Shown: positions 53,359-61,407 of the stretch, one piece after another
Layout: every line of letters begins with the position of its first letter
How positions within the stretch are numbered: position 1 is the stretch's first letter
Assembly: GCF_010091945.1 (NCBI RefSeq)
Contig: NZ_WVIE01000024.1
Location: forward strand, 1 to 64,000
Source: Myxacorys almedinensis A
GTDB taxonomy: Bacteria; Cyanobacteriota; Cyanobacteriia; Leptolyngbyales; Leptolyngbyaceae
Direction: 5' to 3'
Length of the DNA stretch: 64,000 nucleotides
The notes under the pieces: model-generated
What the model saw: the letters and a program-made list of their open reading frames with translations, nothing else
The model's database searches: none
What the model was told of the DNA's origin: nothing
Program-made: the position numbers and the translations under genes

Positions 53359-54975
53359 TCACCACATCCCCCGCTTTCCACTTGGGCGAATCGTTAACCA
53401 ATTTGTTCGCGCCATGACCAACTGTTCTTCAGTTAGCTTTGCGCCCGTCAGGTTTGCACCACATAAATTTGTGCCGCGAAGATTGGCATTTAACAAGTAA
53501 GCATGACTTAGATCTGCCCCTCGTAAATCTGCTCCTTCTAAATCAGCGTTGCTCAGATACGCCCGCCCCAAATTTGCATCCCGCAGGTTGGCACGGTTGA
53601 GGCTGGCTCTGCCAAAATCAGCGTTGAATAGATTTGCACCCTGGAGATTAATTTGTCTGAGATTGGATTGATGAAACACGGCTCCTGACAAGTCGGCTCT
53701 GGGCAGCTTTAGCAGGGTGAGATCGTGTGCTGCAAAATCGCGTTTCCCTTTGTCATAATAGCTTTGTAGCCCTTCAGCATCTAGCTTTTGCCCCGAACCG
53801 AGCGATCGCACCCCCGACGGATCGATATGCCCACCCGTATTTTTAGTTCGCAACGTTGCTGTCGTGGGTTTTGCGGCAATTACTCGGCTCCGAGCCGCAC
53901 CGGGCTGTAAACTCGTTGCTTCTGATCGCTGTTGCTGCCGTGCCCGGATTGCCATAGCTGCCCGCGCCACCGGAGATGAGGAATCTTGAGAATCGTGTCC
54001 CCGATCTTTGGCATCGCCTTTTACCCCATCGGTTCGGGCTGCCACGCTATTCATGCTGCCCGCGAGACTGTCCAGGTAGGGTTCTAAATCTAATGCTCGA
54101 AGAATTTCACTAGAAGACTGATACCGATGGCGCACAGAGACTTCCAGCATTTTCTTGAGAACGCCTGTGAAGTGCTCGCTGATGTGAACGTGCTTTTCCC
54201 ATATCAGTTCGCCGGTGGCTGGGTCGTAGTCGAGGTCTTTGGGAGACTTGCCGGTGAGAAGATAGATGCACGTTACGCCTAAGGCATAGACATCACTGGC
54301 ATAGACGGGGCGCATTGCCATCTGTTCGGGGGGGGCAAAGCCGGGAGTACCGATCGCGTAGGCAGTCAGAGCGGTTTGATCGGTGACGCTAGCTGCGATC
54401 GCGCTGACCTGATTTTTGACAGCCCCAAAATCGATCAGCACAAGCTTGCAGTCGTGCGATCGCCGAATCATATTGGCAGGTTTGATGTCTCGGTGAATCA
54501 CCTGATTGCTATGAATATATTGCAGTACGGGCAGCAGTTCGCTTAGAAATTGCTTGACGCTGGCTTCGCTTAACGGACCTGAGCGTTTAATTTCTTGCTG
54601 AAGTGTCGAGCCACTGACATATTCTTGTACTAGATAAAATTCTTGGCTTGCCTCAAAATAGTCCAGCAGTCTCGGCACTTGGGGATGGTTGCCAATCTTG
54701 CCTAGCGTTTGTGCCTCTCGCTGAAATAGCTCTCGCGCCATCTGCATAACATGAGGCGCAGTGGCTGTGGGGCGCAATTGCTTAATCACACAGTGGGGCT
54801 GACCGGGCAGAGATTCATCGCGGGCTAGAAAGGTGGCACCAAAGCCCCCTTGACCCAACGCATGGAGGACTCGGTAGCGATCGCGCAGCAGCAGCTTAGA
54901 ACCACACGCTTGACACAGTTCTGTGTTAGCTAGATTTTCTGGATGGGGACAAACCGGATTCAAGCAGTAGCTCAT
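53359..54975 (-). CDS. Serine/threonine kinase with pentapeptide repeats (SpkB-like)
   Basis: 538 residues. N-terminal zinc finger (CLNPVCPHPENLANTELCQACG), kinase domain about 30-300 with LGQGGFGATFLA, HRDIKPANMI, DFGAVK and FAPPEQ, a charged linker, then C-terminal pentapeptide repeats about 430-525 of the A(N/D)LXX type (RANLRDANLGRAYLSNADL). This is the SpkB architecture described in Synechocystis; the target here is unknown. Confidence 0.92.
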   Translation of the reverse strand: MSYCLNPVCPHPENLANTELCQACGSKLLLRDRYRVLHALGQGGFGATFLARDESLPGQPHCVIKQLRPTATAPHVMQMARELFQREAQTLGKIGNHPQVPRLLDYFEASQEFYLVQEYVSGSTLQQEIKRSGPLSEASVKQFLSELLPVLQYIHSNQVIHRDIKPANMIRRSHDCKLVLIDFGAVKNQVSAIAASVTDQTALTAYAIGTPGFAPPEQMAMRPVYASDVYALGVTCIYLLTGKSPKDLDYDPATGELIWEKHVHISEHFTGVLKKMLEVSVRHRYQSSSEILRALDLEPYLDSLAGSMNSVAARTDGVKGDAKDRGHDSQDSSSPVARAAMAIRARQQQRSEATSLQPGAARSRVIAAKPTTATLRTKNTGGHIDPSGVRSLGSGQKLDAEGLQSYYDKGKRDFAAHDLTLLKLPRADLSGAVFHQSNLRQINLQGANLFNADFGRASLNRANLRDANLGRAYLSNADLEGADLRGADLSHAYLLNANLRGTNLCGANLTGAKLTEEQLVMARTNWLTIRPSGKRGMW

Positions 54976-55374
54976 TCAGCATCACCCGCTTCGATCGGGA
55001 AAACGTGGACAAACCTCTCCTACCTCAAACTTGGCAAGGGCAGAAAGATAGAGGCTAGATCGGGAGAACGTTTGGGTTGAGGTTGCACCCGGTTGATGGA
55101 GACCCAAAGCCTCGATAAACCGATGAAAACTAACCCGCTGATTCAACCCTGTTTGATCACAGAGTACCCAGCGAGAAAGCCTAAAAAAACAATCGTCAGG
55201 GCTGCGATCGCAGTTTCTAATTAGTTAGCAAAAGAATTTCATGGCTTAGCTTGCAAACCGAGCTTGCCTCCCAACCTTAAGGCTCGAAACCGGCTCTTAA
55301 CCCACGAATTACAAATTATGAATACGAATTAGGTAAAATGGTTCAGAATTGGCGTCGCTTGGGAATAGGGCTGA
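54976..55374. other. Divergent spacer between kinase and pheT
   Basis: 399 bases, no gene supported. It holds promoters for both directions, not resolved by eye. Confidence 0.45.
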
Positions 55375-57840
55375 ATGCGGATTTCTCTAAACTGGTTGCA
55401 AGAGCTTGTCGATCTATCCATGTCCCCGGAAGCGCTAGCTGACATGCTGACCATGGCAGGATTTGAGGTTGAAGAGATCGAGGATCGGCGCACATGGGCA
55501 AAGGGTGTTGTTTTAGGAAAAGTATTAGAGCGCCAGCAACACCCAAACGCCGATCGCTTGAGTGTGTGTCAGGTAGACATCGGGGGTGAAACTCCGTCGC
55601 AAATTGTCTGCGGCGCGGCAAACGTCAGAGCCGATATCTACGTTGCGATCGCAACGTTGGGAACTTATTTACCCAAGGTTGACCTGAAAATTAAGTCTGC
55701 CAAACTCAGAGGCGTTGCATCTGAAGGCATGATCTGTTCCCTCTCAGAAGTGGGCTTAACGAAAGAGTCTGAAGGCATTCACATTTTTGATGAGGCAATG
55801 ATCGGGTCGCTGACGGTGGGAAGCGATGTGCGATCGCTGCTAGGGCTAGATGATGTCATTCTCGATCTCACCTCTACTGCAAATCGAGCCGATGCCCTCA
55901 GTATGGTTGGCATTGCCCGTGAGGTGGTAGCGCTGACCGGAAACCCGCTCCGGCTGCCAGACGCTCCACCCGTGGAACCCACCCCAAGCAAACCGTTGGC
56001 GCTCAACATTTCTGAACCTCAAGCTTGCCCAACTTACATCGGAACCGTGATTGAGGGATTGAGTGTTGCCCCGTCTCCTGCATGGTTGCAGCAACGATTA
56101 CAGGCTGCCGGAGTTCGGTCAATTAACAACGTGGTGGATGTGACAAACTACATCATGTTGGAATGGGGACAGCCGCTTCATGCGTTTGATCGCGATCGCT
56201 TAGTTACTGTGGCTGGCGATGATGCACTGACGATGGGCGTTCGGTTTGCCCGGGCTAGAGAAACAGTGAAAACCTTGGACGGCAGCGATCGCCCGCTCCT
56301 AGAGCAAGCCTTGCTGATTACCGCCAACGACAAGCCCACCATGCTCGCAGGCATCATGGGCGGCGAAGACACCGAAGTCTATGCCGGAACCCAAGCTGTG
56401 ATGCTAGAAGCGGCGATTTTTGATGCAGCAGCAATTCGGCGATCGGCGCGTGCCCAAGGATTGCGAACTGAGGCCTCTGCCCGGTACGAGCGAGGGGTAA
56501 ATTGGGCAGAACTGGAAACGGCGTGTCGCCGCGCAGTCAAGCTGATCACCGAGTTGGCGGGGGGGCAAGTTGTCGCTCAAGCCATGGCAGATTCTCGCCC
56601 CGCTCAAGATGCCTTGACGCGATCGATCGACCTCCGCTTAGAACGGGTCAACCAAGTGTTAGGCATGGTTGAGGGGGAAGATGATCTCATCGAACTGCAA
56701 TCTACCGATGTGGAACAGACGCTCACTGCGTTGGGGTGCCACCTTTCGATGAGCACACCAGGAACGTGGCAGGTCACGGTGCCGCCTTACCGCTATCGCG
56801 ACTTAGAGCGAGAGATCGATTTAATTGAAGAAGTGGCGCGGCTGTATGGCTACAACAAATTTTGCGATACCTTGCCGACGAAAACAGAGGCAGGCTACCT
56901 GTCGATCGAGCAATACATCACGCGCCATCTGCGGGAGGCATTCCGAGGAGCGGGATTGACGGAGGTAATGCACTACTCCCTCAGCAAACCGAGGAGCGAT
57001 TCGCTTTGCGAAGCTCCGAAGGATCGCCAAATCGTTCTGGCTAATCCCCTCTTCACCGAATATTCTGCGCTGCGAACAGATTTGCTGGATGGCTTGATCG
57101 ATGCGTTCCAATACAACCAGGAGCAGGGGAATGGCGCACTCAATGGCTTTGAGTTTGGGCATGTGTTTTGGAACGCAGAAGAGGGGCTGACCGAATCGGA
57201 ATATTTAAGCGGCATTTTGGGCGGCGATCCCACGCAAGGAAAGTGGATTCGGAGCGGCAAAGAGCAGCCCCTCACCTGGTTTGAGGCAAAGGGCTTGCTC
57301 GATGGCGTGTTTGAGCGGGTTGCCTTGCCGGTGGAATATCAGCCCGATCGCCGAGATGATCGGCTGCATCCTGGACGCACGGCATCGCTTTGGGTGCGAG
57401 GCGATCGCTTGGGCACATTCGGACAACTGCACCCGCAACTGCGTCAAGAACGTGGTTTACCCGATGAGGTCTATGTCTTTCAGCTTGATTTAGAGGTTGC
57501 CATTCGCCATTTAGAAACCGATCAAGCGCTGGTTCCGGTGTTCAAACCTTACTCGACCTATCCTGCCTCTGACCGCGATATTGCTTTCTATGTCTCGACT
57601 CGGATCGCCGTTGCCGACCTCCAGCGCACGATGACAAAAGCAGGGGGCGTGCTGCTAGAATCTGTTGGGTTGTTTGATGAGTATCGGGGCGACCGTGTGC
57701 CCGAAGGTCAGCGCAGTTTGGCGTTTCGGTTAGTGTATCGAGCTAGCGATCGCACCCTCACCGACAAAGATGTTGATCCGGTTCACCAAAAGGTTCGGGA
57801 TGCGTTGGTGGAAAAGTTTCAAGTTGAACTCAGAAGCTAG
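55375..57840 (+). CDS. pheT: Phenylalanine--tRNA ligase beta subunit
   Basis: 821 residues, full length. tRNA-binding EMAP/OB domain about 40-150, B3/B4 editing domains, B5 domain, synthetase-like core and C-terminal FDX-ACB anticodon-binding domain ([36 protein letters not shown]). Pairs with PheS (not in window). The YciI gene follows 15 bases after its stop. Confidence 0.96.
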   Translation: MRISLNWLQELVDLSMSPEALADMLTMAGFEVEEIEDRRTWAKGVVLGKVLERQQHPNADRLSVCQVDIGGETPSQIVCGAANVRADIYVAIATLGTYLPKVDLKIKSAKLRGVASEGMICSLSEVGLTKESEGIHIFDEAMIGSLTVGSDVRSLLGLDDVILDLTSTANRADALSMVGIAREVVALTGNPLRLPDAPPVEPTPSKPLALNISEPQACPTYIGTVIEGLSVAPSPAWLQQRLQAAGVRSINNVVDVTNYIMLEWGQPLHAFDRDRLVTVAGDDALTMGVRFARARETVKTLDGSDRPLLEQALLITANDKPTMLAGIMGGEDTEVYAGTQAVMLEAAIFDAAAIRRSARAQGLRTEASARYERGVNWAELETACRRAVKLITELAGGQVVAQAMADSRPAQDALTRSIDLRLERVNQVLGMVEGEDDLIELQSTDVEQTLTALGCHLSMSTPGTWQVTVPPYRYRDLEREIDLIEEVARLYGYNKFCDTLPTKTEAGYLSIEQYITRHLREAFRGAGLTEVMHYSLSKPRSDSLCEAPKDRQIVLANPLFTEYSALRTDLLDGLIDAFQYNQEQGNGALNGFEFGHVFWNAEEGLTESEYLSGILGGDPTQGKWIRSGKEQPLTWFEAKGLLDGVFERVALPVEYQPDRRDDRLHPGRTASLWVRGDRLGTFGQLHPQLRQERGLPDEVYVFQLDLEVAIRHLETDQALVPVFKPYSTYPASDRDIAFYVSTRIAVADLQRTMTKAGGVLLESVGLFDEYRGDRVPEGQRSLAFRLVYRASDRTLTDKDVDPVHQKVRDALVEKFQVELRS

Positions 57841-57855
57841 GTTAAAGGAGAAACA

Positions 57856-58125
57856 ATGACGAAATATGTGATGTGGGGAAGCTACTGTGAGGGTGTTCTC
57901 GAAAAACGCGAACCTTACCGAAAAGCTCATTTAGACGGGTTAGCTAAACAGAAAGCGGATGGCGTGTTGGTAACGATTGGCCCAACCAAAGATGTTACGA
58001 AGGTATTTGGCATCTATGAGGCAGAAAGCGAAGCAGCAGTGCGGCAGTTGGTTGAGTCTGATCCCTTCTGGGAAAACGGCATCTGGACAGAGTACGAGAT
58101 CAAAGAGTGGATTCAAGCGTTTTAG
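57856..58125 (+). CDS. YciI-family protein
   Basis: 89 residues with the dimeric ferredoxin-like fold: KYVMWGSYCEGVLEKREPYRKAHLDGLA and FGIYEAESEAAVRQLVESDPFWENGIW, and the Asp of the SDPF motif. Good Shine-Dalgarno AAAGGAG. Likely co-transcribed with pheT. Enzymatic role unknown. Confidence 0.88.
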   Translation: MTKYVMWGSYCEGVLEKREPYRKAHLDGLAKQKADGVLVTIGPTKDVTKVFGIYEAESEAAVRQLVESDPFWENGIWTEYEIKEWIQAF

Positions 58126-58185
58126 AGGCGTTCTAAAGAAACTGGCGGCAAAACTGTAACGCCTGATCGATATTCCCAGTCTGCT

Positions 58186-58359
58186 GAGGATACGCGATCG
58201 CAGGTCGCTCAATCACAATTATTTAACGCCCAATGCTTTGGCGACGTTGCGCTTGACCTGTTCTCCGCCCGGAGTGCCCGATGCTTTGGTGACAACGGTT
58301 GAAATCTGCCACTGTCGCCACAGCGATCGCTCTAATGCATCACTCTCTCTTCGATTCAT
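58186..58359 (-). pseudogene. Broken fragment of cobK 3' region
   Basis: Matches 59161-59316, inside cobK, at roughly 90% by eye. It encodes LERSLWRQWQISTVVTKASG and onward, but a one-base deletion at the GVK codons breaks the frame to a stop, and only about 40 codons of the gene remain. An ATG-started frame of 46 codons at 58359 is what is left. It is a partial duplicate flanking the DUF433/DUF5615 pair. Confidence 0.85.
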
Positions 58360-58389
58360 GACTCATAGACGGACGAAAAGCAAGTGTTG

Positions 58390-58758
58390 CTAGTCTTCGA
58401 TCCAACGGCTAAGAAATTCCACTTGATTGTGCATCTCTTCGGCTGACGTTGCTTCAATCAGCTTCCCTAGTCCGCGTAGTTGTCTTCCAATGGAATATCG
58501 TTGTTGTAATCCCATAATGATTCCAGCGTGGGCTTCTTCTTGGCTTACAAAAATCGTGTGTAGCTGATAGAAGTCTCTTACGTTGGAGGTATAAATTACG
58601 CGACCTTGCTCGGTTGCCCAACGAAGCTGATCGTCATCTGGATATCTCAGTCGTTTGACCTCCAATGTGGTTAGAACATCGATTCCTCGCTCATGTAACG
58701 CCTGTACTAATGCTGTCGCTTCAGAATCTTCATCTATGTACAGCCGAATTTGGCTCAC
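58390..58758 (-). CDS. DUF5615 PIN-like toxin component (second pair)
   Basis: 122 residues. QIRLYIDEDSEATALVQALHERG start, RYPDDDQLRWATEQGRVIYTSNVRDFYQL with conserved acidic residues. It follows the DUF433 gene by nine bases. It belongs to the same family as the 1461-1835 gene but is not a close copy. Confidence 0.85.
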   Translation of the reverse strand: MSQIRLYIDEDSEATALVQALHERGIDVLTTLEVKRLRYPDDDQLRWATEQGRVIYTSNVRDFYQLHTIFVSQEEAHAGIIMGLQQRYSIGRQLRGLGKLIEATSAEEMHNQVEFLSRWIED

Positions 58759-58767
58759 AGTTGTTTA

Positions 58768-59061
58768 CTAATGTTGTTTACTCAGGTTGTGAAGTGCATC
58801 TAATCGATCGTATTCTGCTACTTCGACCGCGATATCTGCATCAATTTCTGCCTGGTTAGCATGATAGTACGTTAAAGCAGCATACACTTGCGCTAGAGTC
58901 AGGTGCCCTATTTGCTCAGCAATTTCGCTCGGAGTAAACCCTTGTTGATGCCAGATGGCAATGCGTCGAACGGTAACGCCAGTACCCGCAATTAATGGCT
59001 GACCTCCGTGAACACGAGGATCAGAGTCAATTAAGATTCCAATGTTAGAAAGTGCGGGCAA
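58768..59061 (-). CDS. DUF433 antitoxin-like protein (second pair)
   Basis: 97 residues. IGILIDSDPRVHGGQPLIAGTGVTVRRIAIWHQQGFTPSEI is the DUF433 signature, including the RIAIWHQQGFTPSEIAEQ helix-turn-helix. It has an extended C-terminus (DRLDALHNLSKQH). It is encoded with the DUF5615 gene between the two cobK copies. Confidence 0.87.
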   Translation of the reverse strand: MPALSNIGILIDSDPRVHGGQPLIAGTGVTVRRIAIWHQQGFTPSEIAEQIGHLTLAQVYAALTYYHANQAEIDADIAVEVAEYDRLDALHNLSKQH

Positions 59062-59080
59062 GGTTTGTCCTCACAAAGCT

Positions 59081-59887
59081 CTACTCTTGAATTCTAGCGC
59101 TGCGATCGTTGATGATCCGAGAAAGAAACGCGATCGCTTCTGTCACACTGTTTGTGACTTGAGGATACGCGATCGCAGGTCGCTCAACCACAATCAATTT
59201 GACGCCCAATTCTTTGGCAACGTTGCGCTTCACATCTTCTCCGCCTGGGCTGCCCGATGCTTTGGTGATAACGGTTGAGATCTGCCACTGTCGCCACAGC
59301 GATCGCTCTAATTCATAACTGATCGGTGGACGCAGGGCAATGATGCGATCGCTGCTAAATCCCGCTTCTATCGCCGCTTCTACCGCAACTTGAGACGGCA
59401 AAATTCGAGTAAACAGCATCGCTTTATCCTGCCATGGTTTGAACAACGATAAAAACCGATAGCCGATAGTTAGCAACACTCGCTGCCCTCGCAACCAATC
59501 CGTTTCTAGCAACTTCTCAAAACTCTCAATTGACCAAACCCCGGTTTCATCCGTTGTTAGTGTCGGGCGTTCAAATCGCAAATAAGCAACGGGATGGGGA
59601 TTGACTGCATCAGCGTCCTGTGTAACGCGAATCACGTTCTTCGATATTTCAACTGCAAACGGATGAGATGCATCTAGTACAACACCGATGTTATATTTCT
59701 TGATAAATCTCGGCAATTCGTTAGGATCAAGTTTGCCAACCCAAACTTGAATGCTTGGAGCAATCGGGTAAAGTGATGTTGCTGATTCAGTGGTTACGGA
59801 AACGACGCAGGGAAACTGAAGGGCTGCGATCGCTCGTGCCAATGTTGCGCTTTCCTCAGTGCCGCCGATCAGCCAAATCCGTTTCAA
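59081..59887 (-). CDS. cobK: Cobalt-precorrin-6A/precorrin-6A reductase
   Basis: 268 residues of the CobK/CbiJ fold: IWLIGGTEESATLARAIAAL start, VVLDASHPFAVEISKNV and TKASGSPGGEDVKRNVAKELG with Gly-rich NADPH contacts. It reduces precorrin-6A in cobalamin synthesis. The start overlaps the upstream methyltransferase stop by four bases (translational coupling). No other cob gene is in the window. Confidence 0.92.
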   Translation of the reverse strand: MKRIWLIGGTEESATLARAIAALQFPCVVSVTTESATSLYPIAPSIQVWVGKLDPNELPRFIKKYNIGVVLDASHPFAVEISKNVIRVTQDADAVNPHPVAYLRFERPTLTTDETGVWSIESFEKLLETDWLRGQRVLLTIGYRFLSLFKPWQDKAMLFTRILPSQVAVEAAIEAGFSSDRIIALRPPISYELERSLWRQWQISTVITKASGSPGGEDVKRNVAKELGVKLIVVERPAIAYPQVTNSVTEAIAFLSRIINDRSARIQE

Positions 59888-60564
59888 AACCCTACTTTAT
59901 ACAGTTCAAACAATTCCCCCGATTGCGTTTTGAGGATTTTTCCGCCCTCCGAGCCGATCATCTCTCGCCAATCTTTTAGAGATTCTAAAAAGACTTCTGC
60001 ATTGGAATAGGTTTCTAAAATCGCCCAGCTTTCAGCCAGTTCGGCGTCCGGGTTCAACACATCAAACACAAAAACGCCACCCGGTTTGAGCACTCGCCGA
60101 ACTTCGGATAACACTAATTTCCAATAGTCGAGCGGGTAATAGCAACTGAATCCGGTTGCGATCGCTAAATCGAACTGCTTCGCTTCATACTGCAAATCGT
60201 GGGCAGCACCAAGTTTCACACCCTTAAACAGCTTTGAGTTTAGCTGCGGTGCACGGGCGTTTAACGCTTCTTTAGCCACCGTGCTAATTTCCTGACCATA
60301 GAAAAAAGCGTTCCAGTCCCGCCAATCGTAAATCAGAAAACTGACCCCGCAGCCAACATCAAGGCAATGCTGATGCTTTTGAGGCTGGGCAAGCTGCCAA
60401 AACGGAGCGGTAAGCTTAGCTTGCAGTAAGCCTGACACCCGTTCTCGAAAAATCGGCATCGCCTGAACCTCATCGGGCAGATCCACCGACTCCCCTCGAT
60501 ATTCTCGATTAAAGCGATCGGCAACCGCTGCAATCTGCGTTTGCCAGTCTATAGAATGGTGCAA
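59884..60564 (-). CDS. Class I SAM-dependent methyltransferase
   Basis: 226 residues. Motif I CLDVGCGVSFLIYDW and a motif ending VLKPGGVFVFDVLNP. Substrate unknown; coupling to cobK might hint at a corrinoid-related task but proves nothing. Confidence 0.85.
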   Translation of the reverse strand: MHHSIDWQTQIAAVADRFNREYRGESVDLPDEVQAMPIFRERVSGLLQAKLTAPFWQLAQPQKHQHCLDVGCGVSFLIYDWRDWNAFFYGQEISTVAKEALNARAPQLNSKLFKGVKLGAAHDLQYEAKQFDLAIATGFSCYYPLDYWKLVLSEVRRVLKPGGVFVFDVLNPDAELAESWAILETYSNAEVFLESLKDWREMIGSEGGKILKTQSGELFELYKVGF

Positions 60565-60568
60565 CAGC

Positions 60569-60745
60569 TTAGCCCTTCAGTGCTTTGGTGAAATTTTGGC
60601 GGTAAGACTTATTCAAGACCAGAACAGGCCATAGTGCCGTTAAATACAGCTTTCCTTGGCTAAAGTTCGTGCGCCGAAAGCCCGACCAAAATTTAAACGC
60701 ACCTACAACATAAACGACCAATAATGAAAAGACCAGAAAATTCAT
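60569..60745 (-). CDS. 58-residue conserved membrane protein (below usual length cut-off)
   Basis: MNFLVFSLLVVYVVGAFKFW begins a membrane helix; then SGFRRTNFSQGKLYLTALWP and a basic end NKSYRQNFTKALKG. This small single- or double-helix protein with the FRRTNFS motif appears real: proper ATG, length, hydrophobicity and basic tail. It is four bases downstream of nothing coding and its stop abuts the methyltransferase start region. Function unknown. Confidence 0.75.
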   Translation of the reverse strand: MNFLVFSLLVVYVVGAFKFWSGFRRTNFSQGKLYLTALWPVLVLNKSYRQNFTKALKG

Positions 60746-61407
60746 CCTCTAACCCTCAACAGTTTCTTTGAAGTTGTGCTGCACGACGATCGCACAGTGT
60801 TCTTAAGATTCTAGCAATCCTAATTTGGTTGCCGACAGAGAGTTGGCGACAGAAGGTTGGTGATGGAAGGTTGGTGATAGAGAGATCTGTGCCACAATTT
60901 GCTCATCAAGGTTTAGCCGCCGTCAGCAGATTGGCTTAAAAACTCGTTTGCCCTCTGGCGTAGCAGGTTAAAGACTTCGCCAACGTCTCCCCAATGAAAG
61001 AGGGCGGCTTGGTTGATCTATTTCAAGATTCCTGAGTTAGTCAGCCCTTGTAAGACTATCAAAAAGTTTAATAAAAATTGTTAGATTCAGGACTAGATAG
61101 TATTGAGTAAGGTCAAATAAAGTTAAGAACACGCTAAGTTTTATGGCTTAGCCCGTACCAAACGTTTGCCACCATCAACTATTGCAAAACTGTCATTATA
61201 AAGCAACGGGTTGAAACCGTAGGTTGAAAAAATAGATTGCAGAAACCGCCGCGATCGCTGTTTGCAATGGTGAAACGGGATGCCACTTCAAGGTTTTTCC
61301 TAGCCAAGCATTGCTGAGGGTGTCTCTATATATTTATTTTTTCACCTCTTCCATTTTTTTACCGCTAACTATCTATCGTTAAACGCCGTTAAAACAAGGA
61401 GACCTAT
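60746..61407. other. Intergenic region with short direct repeats
   Basis: 662 bases. Around 60828-60880 a direct repeat of about 14 nt (GAAGGTTGGTGATG type) occurs three times. Close upstream of the next gene lies Shine-Dalgarno AAGGAGA (61396-61402). No gene supported. Confidence 0.5.

Noticed and set aside
58130-58200. Region downstream of the second DUF5615 gene checked for attC
   Set aside because: No AAC/GTT boxes or pairing arms; the second pair does not look like an integron cassette.
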